From an uncultured Bacteroidaceae bacterium (GTDB lineage Bacteria; Bacteroidota; Bacteroidia; Bacteroidales; Bacteroidaceae): a stretch of DNA of 24,455 bases. Of the stretch, positions 1 through 7,017 are shown one piece after another (positions within the stretch are counted from its first letter, which is position 1; every line of letters begins with the position of its first letter). Under the pieces are notes generated by a model, which was not told where the DNA came from, did not search any database, and saw only the letters and a list, made by a program, of their open reading frames with translations. Location of the stretch: assembly GCA_934271655.1 (NCBI GenBank), contig CAKQRW010000046.1, positions 1 to 24,455 of the forward strand, read 5' to 3'. The translations under genes were made by a program, and so were the position numbers.

Positions 1-2
1 AG

Positions 3-407
3 GCTAATGAAATACGCGAAGTCAAGATATTCCAAGAGTTTGCAGAAAAAATGGTTTCCATAGCAAGAGAGAAACGAGGAGTCGTCAAGAACTTCTTCAT
101 ATCGAACAATGTCTATGCGTTTGACTCCTCAACAATATCATTGTGCCTTTCTGTATACTGGTGGACTAAACTGCATCATGTGAAAGGAAGAGTGAAATTG
201 CATGAACTGTATGATGTGAAGACAGACATTCCGACATTTTCTGTCATTACAGACGCTTTGGTTCACGATTCTCAAGTGATGGAGCTAATTCCCTATGAGA
301 AAGAGAGTTTCTACATATTGGACAGGGCGTATAAGGCAACTAAGAAACTTTATATCATAGAAGGAGCAGAAGCTTACTTTGTCGTGAGAGAGAAGCATAA
401 AATGTAA
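3..407 (+). pseudogene. IS4-family DDE transposase, fragment
   Basis: The frame is open from the window edge and stops at TAA 405-407. The product resembles the middle of an IS4-family transposase: a first catalytic-type Asp in AFDSSTI, then LCLSVYWW, KLHELYDVKTDIP and VHDSQVM, and YILDRAYKATKKLY, which resembles the block carrying the second catalytic Asp (DRGY in relatives). Similarity ends soon after YFVVREKHKM, so the part with the catalytic Glu and the C-terminus is missing. The 5' part lies outside the window. No terminal inverted repeat is seen downstream, so this is a broken copy and not a complete insertion sequence. The frame after the stop is the same frame as the next gene, which suggests a deletion or recombination join. 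Family-level assignment is by remembered motifs, not a search. Confidence 0.8.
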
Positions 408-476
408 GCAGGGACTTCTGACAGGCTAAAGGCTATCGTCCAAAAATACCTGTGGAACGACTCCGTATGCACATAC

Positions 477-1025
477 ATGAAAAATGGCGGGTGGAACTAT
501 GACGGCTATCTCCGTTACTCTTTTGATATAGGTTTTGCAACCAAACTGCATTCGTATATCAAGGCAGGAGGATTCGTGGATGGAGTGGATTTCGGATGTG
601 GGTGCGGCTTTTATGTGGCATATCTCAGACGATGCGGCTTTCCGATGATGGGGTATGACGCCAATCCATATACACCTCAGTTGTCTAAGCTAATATTACC
701 TTCCTCGGATATTCCGTGCGAAGTGGCCGACATCTCCGAAAAAATAGATGGGGATGTGCTGTATGACATAGTGTTGTGTCTTGATGTGTTGACATATATA
801 CCAAAACAACGCTTTTCGGAATCCATTGGCAATCTTTTGAAAATATGCAATAGAAGTCTCGTTGTCAGCCTAAATTCCGAATACATGTCCGTTCCTGAAT
901 ACAATGACATGCTATCGCAGGCAACTTTAAACGGTTTCCACTTCAGTCATGCCCTGTCTGTGATGTTCAAGGATAATGATAAGCCTGAAATGGAATACTT
1001 CATATTTGAACGTCAACAAGCATAA
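477..1025 (+). CDS. Class I SAM-dependent methyltransferase (small)
   Basis: The 182-residue product has the Rossmann-type SAM-binding signature: motif I VDFGCGCGFYVAYL (about residues 37-50), the acidic end of strand 2 in GYDANP (59-64), and the motif-IV region DIVLCLDVLTYIP (97-109). The substrate is not evident. The ATG at 477 was chosen because it precedes a plausible start (MKNGGWNYDGYLRYSF), but the same frame is open back to 408, directly after the transposase stop. The original N-terminus may therefore have been longer and replaced by the insertion sequence. It lies just upstream of a small GGG-leader peptide gene, so a role in modifying that peptide is possible, but nothing in the sequence proves it. 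Confidence 0.75.
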   Translation: MKNGGWNYDGYLRYSFDIGFATKLHSYIKAGGFVDGVDFGCGCGFYVAYLRRCGFPMMGYDANPYTPQLSKLILPSSDIPCEVADISEKIDGDVLYDIVLCLDVLTYIPKQRFSESIGNLLKICNRSLVVSLNSEYMSVPEYNDMLSQATLNGFHFSHALSVMFKDNDKPEMEYFIFERQQA

Positions 1026-1050
1026 GTATAATATTTAAAGACTAACAATT

Positions 1051-1294
1051 ATGACAAAATTAAAAAAAGTACAGCCTGGAAGATTTGGAAAGATCTTATA
1101 CGGGCTTAACAGAACTTGAGAAGGCTGCCTATGTTGGAGGCGGTAATGAGTATTACTTTGACCAAAATGGGAAAATAGTATCAGTCAAAGCAAATGATCT
1201 CGATTATGATCAAGCTTTTTGTGGAAGTAAAATTGATAGTATGCCAAATGTAAAAACGATAATGATCATATACTTCTTAAATATATTTTATTGA
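1051..1294 (+). pseudogene. GGG-leader small peptide (RiPP/bacteriocin-like), frameshifted
   Basis: An ATG at 1051 opens MTKLKK, then a run of seven A (1062-1068) puts the reading out of frame and it would stop after 22 codons. Removing one A joins it to the +1 frame, which reads KKYSLEDLERSYTGL, TELEKAAYVGGG and then NEYYFDQNGKIVSVKAND. A charged leader, an acidic helix and a GGG motif followed by a YYFDxNGK-type core is a layout I associate with Bacteroidales double-glycine peptide precursors. The shifted frame ends at TGA 1292-1294. The last part (TIMIIYFLNIFY) is hydrophobic and may be degraded. Alternatives are a sequencing indel, slippage on the A-run, or initiation at TTG 1085. No peptidase/ABC exporter is visible in the window. 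Confidence 0.55.
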
Positions 1295-1296
1295 AC

Positions 1297-2301
1297 ATGA
1301 AGAAAGTTTTATTAGCGATGTTGATGCTGTCGGTATACGGTAGCATTTATGCACAAGCGGACCTCACGTTAGAAGAGATGTGTAGTGGCTACGCTCGGCA
1401 CTATGTAAAGAAAGAAAAGCCTTTTTCCTTAGACGATTACGATGTGGTAATATACTGCTATATTGATCTTCGTGTTGATTTGGAAAAGATAAATAAAGAC
1501 GAGGTGTACTACATGCAGAAAGTAAAAGGATTGCAGGCGAACACTGAAACACCTTTGCCTCCGTCAATATATGTGGCCCATGCCAGTTCACTGCGTGACA
1601 CGAGTGACGTGAAAGTTTATTGGAAGGGGTTGCGTGCGTCTGCAAATGCTATCCAGGAGAAAGAAACGAGAGAGAGACTCAAGAACGCATACGGCTCTGT
1701 CATGATAGGAGACACTATTGAGTTGATTCCTGCCAAATGGCTTAATGGCACAATCTCTACTATTTCAAATCCTATATACCACGGAGGATTCTACATATCT
1801 ACCTTTGACCCTAAAAGTCTGCTCCTCGCAAAGGGGGAAAATGCATCATCTGGCAAGCTGATAAAAAAACATAGGAATAAAGGATGCGCATACCTCGACT
1901 TCTGTGATATGCTATATTACCACAGACGTGGTAATCGTGTGACGCTTGGCAATGCTAAGAGTTTTTCGGAGGAAGAAATAGCACAAGAAGCCATACATTT
2001 GTTGTCAAGGGACTTGAGAGCTGTCATGCCAAAGAGGAACAACGAAGGCGTGCAGCTGTATCAACTAATATTAATGACAGATGGTAAAGGCTGCCTCCAT
2101 GCCTATGATACCAAGCCCGAATTGTCTGGCAAAAGCGACTTGAGACGACTAAAAGAACTGAATGCAGCATTGAAACAGCTTCCTCGAAATTCTATAGGAA
2201 AGACATGTACCATTGACGGGAAAACATATCCTGGCATGTGTGTGGATGCCACATATCATAATGGGCAATGGTGGATGGAGATTGCCATGTCCACATGGTA
2301 A
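1297..2301 (+). CDS. Secreted protein of unknown function
   Basis: The 334-residue product starts MKKVLLAMLMLSVYGSIYA-QA, a clear type I signal peptide with cleavage expected after SIYA, so it is periplasmic or surface exposed. ATG 1297 is chosen over TTG 1291 because it begins the signal peptide exactly and lies two bases after the preceding stop (TGA 1292-1294). The mature part is about 310 residues, soluble and mixed alpha/beta in appearance, rich in Lys and Tyr, and ends DATYHNGQWWMEIAMSTW. No family is recognised. A C-terminal stretch (KTCTIDGKTYPGMCVDATY) carries two Cys that could form a disulfide. It may be co-transcribed with the peptide gene in front. No close terminator follows except the shared hairpin at 2411-2447. 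Confidence 0.7.
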   Translation: MKKVLLAMLMLSVYGSIYAQADLTLEEMCSGYARHYVKKEKPFSLDDYDVVIYCYIDLRVDLEKINKDEVYYMQKVKGLQANTETPLPPSIYVAHASSLRDTSDVKVYWKGLRASANAIQEKETRERLKNAYGSVMIGDTIELIPAKWLNGTISTISNPIYHGGFYISTFDPKSLLLAKGENASSGKLIKKHRNKGCAYLDFCDMLYYHRRGNRVTLGNAKSFSEEEIAQEAIHLLSRDLRAVMPKRNNEGVQLYQLILMTDGKGCLHAYDTKPELSGKSDLRRLKELNAALKQLPRNSIGKTCTIDGKTYPGMCVDATYHNGQWWMEIAMSTW

Positions 2302-2339
2302 GGCGGCAGATGGCGCTTCCCTCGCAATTGAGACTGTTG

Positions 2340-2362
2340 TACACACACACTCTCTCTCTTTC
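2340..2362. repeat. (AC)n/(TC)n simple repeat
   Basis: A run of alternating AC followed by alternating TC lies in the 110-bp gap between the secreted-protein gene and the tRNA terminator. No coding frame runs through it. It could be a length-variable tract, but it is not placed to switch a gene. Confidence 0.6.
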
Positions 2363-2410
2363 TTGCAATTGAGACTTTTTGTGAATGCTCTATGTTCACA
2401 GGAAAAAAGA

Positions 2411-2447
2411 AAAACCGCTTGACCCTCAGAAAGTGTCAAGCGGTTTT
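2411..2447 (-). terminator. Rho-independent terminator of tRNA-Lys
   Basis: A perfect 13-bp inverted repeat (AAAACCGCTTGAC at 2411-2423 and its complement at 2435-2447) encloses an 11-base loop. Read on the minus strand it is followed by TTTTTCTTTTTT, a strong U-run, so it ends the tRNA transcript. On the plus strand it may also stop reading from the secreted-protein gene, with a weaker U-run. Confidence 0.85.
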
Positions 2448-2452
2448 AGTCG

Positions 2453-2525
2453 TGATCCGCTTGGGGCTCGAACCCAAGACCCCAACATTAAAAGTGTTGT
2501 GCTCTACCAACTGAGCTAGCGGATC
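2453..2525 (-). tRNA. tRNA-Lys (anticodon UUU)
   Basis: On the minus strand the 73 bases fold as a cloverleaf: a 7-bp acceptor stem (GATCCGC/GCGGATC), D arm GCTC-AGTTGGTA-GAGC, anticodon arm CAACA-CTTTTAA-TGTTG with anticodon TTT, variable loop GGGTC, and T arm TTGGG-TTCGAGC-CCCAA. The discriminator is A. The CCA end is not encoded. A consensus promoter (2609-2639) and a terminator (2411-2447) make it a single-gene transcript. Confidence 0.97.
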
Positions 2526-2608
2526 TGACCTATAAAAGCTTGCGGTTGCATAACTCAGTAATCCGTGCAGGATTGTTGTCTGAGCCTGTGTTATCTCGTA
2601 AGCGAGTG

Positions 2609-2639
2609 CAAAGGTAGGGACTTTTTTTGAATCAGCAAA
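2609..2639 (-). promoter_or_regulatory. Promoter of tRNA-Lys
   Basis: On the minus strand TTTG (2636-2639), 19 bases, TACCTTTG (2609-2616) matches the Bacteroidetes sigma-factor consensus TTTG-N19-21-TAnnTTTG exactly. Transcription should begin near 2602, leaving a leader of about 75 bases before the mature tRNA. Confidence 0.8.
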
Positions 2640-2711
2640 ACTTTTGGGCGTTTTTTTTGCTTTGTAGGTGTTTTTTTATGCTTTGAAGTGAATGACACCA
2701 TCCGTCTTGCG

Positions 2712-3857
2712 CTATTCAGACGGTTTGTCGTGCTGCACGTCATCATTCTCTTCAAGCACATATCTCTTGTAGTAGGACAAGAGTATGGTAGTGAGCGGCA
2801 ATGCGATGATGAGTCCGATGAAGCCGAGCAGACTGCCCCATATGGAGAGCGCAAGCAGTATCACTGCTGCGTTGAGGCCTGTCACCTTGCCCATGATGCG
2901 TGGTGTGAGCACCCAGTCTTGTATGGCTTGCACCACGCAGAAGACGATGATGGCCGCCAGTATGATGGACCAGAAGCTTGCGCCCGTGTCGTGCGACTTG
3001 AGTATGGCAAGTATGATGGTAGGGATGAAGCCCACCACCTGCAGGTAAGGCACGAGGTTGAGCATGCCGATGAAGAGTCCGAGCGGTATGGCAAGCGGAA
3101 AGTCGATGATGAGGAATCCGATGGAGAATAGTATGCCCACGCAGAGGGCTATGATGCTTTGTCCGCGGAAATAGCTGTTCATGCCGTTGTTGAGGTCGGT
3201 CATCACGCCTCGCATCACTTTGCGCTTGGATGGCGGTATGAGCCGGAAGAAGCCCTCGGCCATCTCTTCGTAGTCTACAAGTATGAAGAACATGTATATG
3301 ATGGATATGAGCGAGCAGATGGCTCCGATGATGGCGGAGAGGCTGTTGCTGAGTAGCGATATGAGCTGCGGCACTTTCTCTTCGATGATACTGGTGATGT
3401 CCTGTATGCTGATGTCGCGTGTGATGGCATGCAGGTTGATGTTGTGCTTGATGAATTTCTCCACCTCGGCCGACATGGATGTGACGGTGCTGTCGGTGGT
3501 GACGTAGTTCACGATGATGTTCTGCAGCTGGTTGAGCTCATCGATGACAGGAGGTATGATGAGGAACAGGGCTCCTGTGATGATGCCGGCGAGGGCAAGC
3601 AGGGTGATGATGATGCTTAGCACCCTCGACTTCACTTTGCAGCGGTACTGCACGAAGCAGACGATGGGGTAGAGCAGGTATGCTATCAGCCACGCTATCA
3701 GAAAGGGCATAAGCACGTTGCTGAGACGGCGTATGAGTATGTAGGCGAGCGCGGCCAGCACTATGCTGGTGAGGGCGCGTATGAAACTGTCGAAAGTGAT
3801 GGTGCGTCTTGTCATTTGTGTGGAGTTTAAGTTGTGTGTGATTTTAGTTGCTGTCAT
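2712..3857 (-). CDS. AI-2E family transporter (PerM/UPF0118-like permease)
   Basis: The product (381 residues from 3857, 367 from the internal ATG at 3815) is an integral membrane protein with an N-terminal pair of hydrophobic helices (about residues 29-70), a third at 81-105, a hydrophilic periplasmic-type insert (about 106-160), and a cluster of C-terminal helices including SIGFLIIDFPLAIPLGLFIGMLNLVPYL-like and LLALSIWGSLLGFIGLIIALP-like segments. These are hallmarks of the AI-2E/PerM family, whose substrates vary (autoinducer, ions). MTRRTITFDSF at 3815 is the more typical start. The 14 extra residues from 3857 look like read-back into the leader. It is divergent to rsmI and ends 72 bases before the tRNA promoter. 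Confidence 0.85.
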   Translation of the reverse strand: MTATKITHNLNSTQMTRRTITFDSFIRALTSIVLAALAYILIRRLSNVLMPFLIAWLIAYLLYPIVCFVQYRCKVKSRVLSIIITLLALAGIITGALFLIIPPVIDELNQLQNIIVNYVTTDSTVTSMSAEVEKFIKHNINLHAITRDISIQDITSIIEEKVPQLISLLSNSLSAIIGAICSLISIIYMFFILVDYEEMAEGFFRLIPPSKRKVMRGVMTDLNNGMNSYFRGQSIIALCVGILFSIGFLIIDFPLAIPLGLFIGMLNLVPYLQVVGFIPTIILAILKSHDTGASFWSIILAAIIVFCVVQAIQDWVLTPRIMGKVTGLNAAVILLALSIWGSLLGFIGLIIALPLTTILLSYYKRYVLEENDDVQHDKPSE

Positions 3858-3990
3858 TGTGCGGACAAAAAGTGCCGCTTAGTTGTTGTTTTGGACACGA
3901 AGATACACAAAAAATGGGGGCCGACGGGTTTCTTTCCATAAAAAATGTTGATTTTGAAGATAAAATAATAGTAGTGATGGTTTTTCTTGC

Positions 3991-3998
3991 TATTTTTG
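3991..3998 (+). promoter_or_regulatory. Possible -7 element for rsmI
   Basis: TATTTTTG matches TAnnTTTG 25 bases before the GTG start of rsmI. No good -33 TTTG is found 19-21 bases upstream, so this is a weak call. The divergent gap 3858-4023 is AT-rich in its right half and shows nothing else. Confidence 0.35.
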
Positions 3999-4023
3999 CA
4001 CCAAAAAGAAAAGTTAATACAAC

Positions 4024-4794
4024 GTGGGAAAACTATATGTAGTGCCAACTCCTGTGGGCAACATGGAGGACATGACCTTCAGGGCGGTGCGTGTGCTGAA
4101 GGAAGCTGATTTCATATTGGCCGAGGACACGCGCACATCGGGCGTGCTGCTGCAGCACTATGAGATAAAGGGCGAGCTGCTGTCTCACCATAAGTTTAAT
4201 GAGCATGAGACAGTGCAGCCGGTGGTGAGGCGGCTGCAGGGCGGACAGACTGCCGCGCTGATAAGCGATGCTGGCACTCCGGGCATCAGCGACCCTGGAT
4301 TCCTTCTTGTGAGGGAGTGCGTGAAGTGTGGGGTGGAAGTGCAGACGCTGCCTGGAGCCACGGCCTTCGTTCCGGCGCTGGTGAGCAGCGGGCTGCCGTG
4401 CGACAAGTTTTGCTTTGAGGGCTTTTTGCCTCAGAAGAAGGGACGCTTGTCGCGTCTGCAAAGCCTGAGGGATGAAGAGCGCAGCATCGTGTTCTATGAG
4501 TCGCCGCGTCGCTTGCTGAAGACATTGCAGCTGTTTGCGGAGGTGTTTGGCGAAGACAGGCAGGTAAGTGTGGCAAGGGAAATATCCAAGTTGCATGAGG
4601 AGCATGTGAGAGGAACGCTTGCAGAGGCTGTAGCTCATTTTGAGGAGCATGAGCCTCTTGGCGAGATAGTGATAATTCTGGCAGGCAAGGGTGAGGGCGC
4701 AGAGAAGGAGAGACGTGAGGACAATGCTGACGGAACGCTCGACGCGATGCAGATGCTGATGGGCACAGGGCGGAGCAAGAACAAGTATAAATGA
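4024..4794 (+). CDS. rsmI: 16S rRNA (cytidine1402-2'-O)-methyltransferase
   Basis: The 256-residue product belongs to the tetrapyrrole-methylase fold. It has the N-terminal LYVVPTPVGNMEDMTFRA strand-loop (residues 4-21), AEDTRTSG (33-40), the SAM-site loop SDAGTPGISDPG (81-92), and the FEGFLPQKKGRL and VFYESPRR blocks. RsmI 2'-O-methylates C1402 of 16S rRNA in the decoding centre together with RsmH. The start is GTG 4024, because an in-frame TAA at 4015-4017 lies just upstream and homology begins at the next codon. The last ~30 residues are charged and variable. It precedes the lipoprotein gene by 27 bases and is likely co-transcribed with it. Confidence 0.93.
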   Translation: MGKLYVVPTPVGNMEDMTFRAVRVLKEADFILAEDTRTSGVLLQHYEIKGELLSHHKFNEHETVQPVVRRLQGGQTAALISDAGTPGISDPGFLLVRECVKCGVEVQTLPGATAFVPALVSSGLPCDKFCFEGFLPQKKGRLSRLQSLRDEERSIVFYESPRRLLKTLQLFAEVFGEDRQVSVAREISKLHEEHVRGTLAEAVAHFEEHEPLGEIVIILAGKGEGAEKERREDNADGTLDAMQMLMGTGRSKNKYK

Positions 4795-4821
4795 ATAATA
4801 ATTTTCTAAAGTATAATAGTT

Positions 4822-5670
4822 ATGAAGAAGATTTTCATGGCGGCAGCGGTGGCATGCACACTTGTTGCTTGTAGCGGCGGTTCCGGCAATGGCACCAACG
4901 CTAATGGTGAGAGTGACTCTTTGCGCAATGTCATTGAACAGAAAGACAATGAGATCAATGACCTCATGGGTACGTTCAATGAGATTCAGCAGGGCTTCGA
5001 CCTTATCAACGAGGCGGAGGGACGTGTCAACATGATGAAGAACAGCACGGAGAGAAACAGCTCCGTGGAGAACATCCGCGAGAACATGACGTTTATTCAT
5101 GAGACTCTCATCGAGAACAAAAGGAAGATAGAGGAGTTGCAGAACAAGCTCAACTCCAGTTCGATCAACTCCAGCAAGCTGAAGGAGGCCATCAACAAGC
5201 TGACGAGCCAGCTGGAGGAGAAGAACCATGAGATAGAGAGCCTGCGTGAGCAGCTTGCCGCTAAGAATGTGAGAATCGTGGAACTGGACAGCACTGTCAC
5301 CGTGTTGAAGGATGAGAATGCGGCTGTCAGGCACCAGAAGGACGTGAGCGATGAGATAGCGCGCAATCAGGACGTGCAGCTCAACACGGCCTGGTATGCT
5401 TTCGGCACTTCTAAGGAACTGAAGCAAGAGGGCATATTGAAGAAGGGCGATGTGCTTCAGGGCGACTACAATAGGAACTATTTCACAAAGATAGACATAC
5501 GCAAGGTCAATGTCATTCCGTTGGAGTCGAAGTCGGCAGAGCTTCTCACCAACCATCCTGCTGGCTCATACACCCTGCTCAAGGACAGCAAGGGAGAGTA
5601 CACTCTCCGCATCACGGATGCCTCCAAGTTCTGGAGTGTGAGCAAGTATCTGGTGATAAAGGTGAAGTGA
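4822..5670 (+). CDS. Coiled-coil lipoprotein, Cbp1-like
   Basis: The 282-residue product begins MKKIFMAAAVACTLVAC, a lipoprotein signal with lipobox LVAC and lipidated Cys17. A linker of Gly/Asn/Ser follows. Residues about 33-185 are heptad-like, charged and rich in Glu/Lys/Leu, predicting a long coiled coil, and then comes a compact C-terminal domain (about 188-282, from TAWYAFGTSKEL to KYLVIKVK). The layout resembles the Bacteroides collagen-binding glycoprotein Cbp1 group; that name is from memory and not proven here. Two copies of the Bacteroidetes O-glycosylation motif D(S/T)(A/I/L/V/M/T) are present: DSL (32-34) and DST (156-158). It follows rsmI closely and is ended by the hairpin at 5696-5729. 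Confidence 0.75.
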   Translation: MKKIFMAAAVACTLVACSGGSGNGTNANGESDSLRNVIEQKDNEINDLMGTFNEIQQGFDLINEAEGRVNMMKNSTERNSSVENIRENMTFIHETLIENKRKIEELQNKLNSSSINSSKLKEAINKLTSQLEEKNHEIESLREQLAAKNVRIVELDSTVTVLKDENAAVRHQKDVSDEIARNQDVQLNTAWYAFGTSKELKQEGILKKGDVLQGDYNRNYFTKIDIRKVNVIPLESKSAELLTNHPAGSYTLLKDSKGEYTLRITDASKFWSVSKYLVIKVK

Positions 5671-5695
5671 CAAAGATGAACTATATGGCATAATG

Positions 5696-5736
5696 AGGTG
5701 AGCATCCACATGTCGGAGGATGCTTGCCTTATTTTG
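5696..5736 (+). terminator. Terminator after the rsmI-lipoprotein unit
   Basis: AGGTGAGCATCC (5696-5707) pairs with GGATGCTTGCCT (5718-5729) over 12 bp with two G-U pairs around a 10-base loop, followed by the U-rich TATTTTGTCT. It lies 25 bases after the lipoprotein stop. Confidence 0.7.
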
Positions 5737-5762
5737 TCTATGTATTCCAGAACATCTGCATG

Positions 5763-5949
5763 TAAGTGGAACTTAAAAATTATTTTATAGTATCAAGTTA
5801 GGTCGCTCCCATATTTGTCGCACTCTCTCTCGGTCATATTTTCCTTCTGTTTATCAGTCACTATGCCCGCATAGTTCCTTCAAACAGAAGAAAAATCTGC
5901 CCGGGGATAGAGCACGCCAAATATAAAAATAATTATGAGCACCTACTTA
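5763..5949 (-). mobile_element. MITE-like element, copy A
   Basis: This 187-bp non-coding block (counting a TA at each end) matches copy B (23089-23275) in inverted orientation along its whole length with the same length, at roughly 90 percent identity by eye. The ends are related inverted repeats of about 27 bp: the right end reads AAGTAGGTGCTCATAATTAT on the minus strand, and the left end is degenerate (AAGTGGAACTTAAAAATTAT). Inside is a nested hairpin: CTTCTGTTT (5844-5852) with AAACAGAAG (5882-5890), enclosing ACTATGC (5860-5866) with GCATAGT (5869-5875). The TA at both ends fits the target duplication of IS630/Tc1-type elements, which is an inference. It ends six bases before the next start codon. 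Confidence 0.75.
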
Positions 5950-5955
5950 ACATAA

Positions 5956-6678
5956 ATGTCAACCTGTATGAGAAAAAACAAGCAAAATCTTTTGCAAAGG
6001 ACGCTGTGCCTGTTGGCTGTCTTTTGTGTGTGCTTTACGTCATCTGCCCAGAGTGGCGATGACAGCTGGACACCAACGGGAGTCTGGCCGTTCATCAACA
6101 GGCATTTCAAGGCCGCCACTGTCTATGTAGGCGTGGTCAAGAGGTCGAAGACTGTGGTGCCATGTAATATACATGTGGGCGCAAACACGCTTTGGTACAG
6201 CCAGAACGACACGCTGATGGAGGCTGTGCCCAACAGCATTGTCATGGTGGAGTTTGCCGATGGCGTGCGCTACATGCCTGTAGGCAGCGAGAACATGTTT
6301 GGCCGCATAGTGCGCGAAGATACCATTGGCGGCAGGATAGCTCGGGTCATTCACATTAGGGAAGTGGACCGCCAGGCGCTTGACCAGGCCTATCTGGACT
6401 ATCTCAACAAGAGCCAGAATGTGATGCAGGGCGCCAACCTGTACATGATAGCCGACACGCAGGGCGGACGCATTCTGGAGGAGGAGCCGCTGCCGATGAA
6501 GGACAGCTTTTATTTCCAGGTGAGGGGTGAGATGTTTCCTGTCACCACGAAAAATATAATGAAGCGCATAGACCAGAGACGCCGCAAGGAATACCTGAGA
6601 TTCACTCGCTCGGCGGAAATAATATCGAGCAATGAGAGTTCTGTGCTTAAGATATGGAATGAGTTTTTCCTGAAGTGA
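5956..6678 (+). CDS. Secreted protein of unknown function
   Basis: The 240-residue product has an N-terminal signal peptide: basic RKNKQNLLQR, hydrophobic TLCLLAVFCVCF, cleavage expected after SSA before QSGDD. ATG 5956 and ATG 5968 (giving MRKNKQN) are both possible; the second gives the more usual signal peptide. The mature part (about 205 residues) starts WTPTGVWPFINRHFKAATVYVG and ends in a basic helix (KRIDQRRRKEYLRF). No domain is recognised and no catalytic motif stands out. It looks like one of the uncharacterised Bacteroidales exported proteins. Copy A of the MITE abuts the start codon, so its present leader and perhaps its promoter come from the element. A strong hairpin follows at 6814. 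Confidence 0.7.
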   Translation: MSTCMRKNKQNLLQRTLCLLAVFCVCFTSSAQSGDDSWTPTGVWPFINRHFKAATVYVGVVKRSKTVVPCNIHVGANTLWYSQNDTLMEAVPNSIVMVEFADGVRYMPVGSENMFGRIVREDTIGGRIARVIHIREVDRQALDQAYLDYLNKSQNVMQGANLYMIADTQGGRILEEEPLPMKDSFYFQVRGEMFPVTTKNIMKRIDQRRRKEYLRFTRSAEIISSNESSVLKIWNEFFLK

Positions 6679-6813
6679 CAGAAATGGTGTCTTGGGATGC
6701 GCTCATGGTCATCAATCATTCTGATGGCTTTTCTTTCTTGATGTGAGAGAATCTGTGTCTTGTGGCGTTGGAGCCTGTAGCGCACGAAAAGCAAGTGAAT
6801 GCCGGAAATGAAT

Positions 6814-6857
6814 AGCGGCCGCAAGGACTATACGGAAGTGTAGTCCTTGCGGCCGCT
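6814..6857. terminator. 17-bp hairpin, bidirectional terminator
   Basis: AGCGGCCGCAAGGACTA (6814-6830) is perfectly complementary to 6841-6857 around a 10-base loop. It stands between two converging transcripts (gene ending at 6678 and gene ending at 7018), with modest T-rich tails on either side (TTGTATTT rightward, TATTCATTT leftward). Confidence 0.75.
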
Positions 6858-7017
6858 TGTATTTGCTGCTGTATAAGCCTTGTAGGCACATTATGATGTA
6901 ATCTTATGAATTTTACCGAAAATATAAAATATTAAAAATCAGTAGTTACCGCTTCTTTCCTGTTTTGTGAAGTTTCTTAATTGTGCATTAGGTTTCACTC
7001 TCGTTGCCAAAATACAA
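6858..7017. other. AT-rich gap before the defence operon's 3' end
   Basis: The rest of the 339-bp gap 6679-7017 is AT-rich, with no convincing frame, tRNA or repeat. It is the likely left boundary zone of the accessory block, but no attachment-site sequence is recognised. Confidence 0.4.

Noticed and set aside
1297..2301. Immunity or processing protein for the GGG peptide
   Set aside because: Only its position suggests it; no peptidase or immunity motif was recognised.
2688..3131. 147-codon plus-strand frame opposite the AI-2E permease
   Set aside because: It is a shadow of a well-supported membrane protein, with an amino-acid composition unlike real proteins.
4033..5556. 507-codon minus-strand frame opposite rsmI and the lipoprotein
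   Set aside because: It is antisense to two well-supported genes, has no recognisable domain, and is rich in Leu/His/Arg as expected from a shadow of GC-biased codons.
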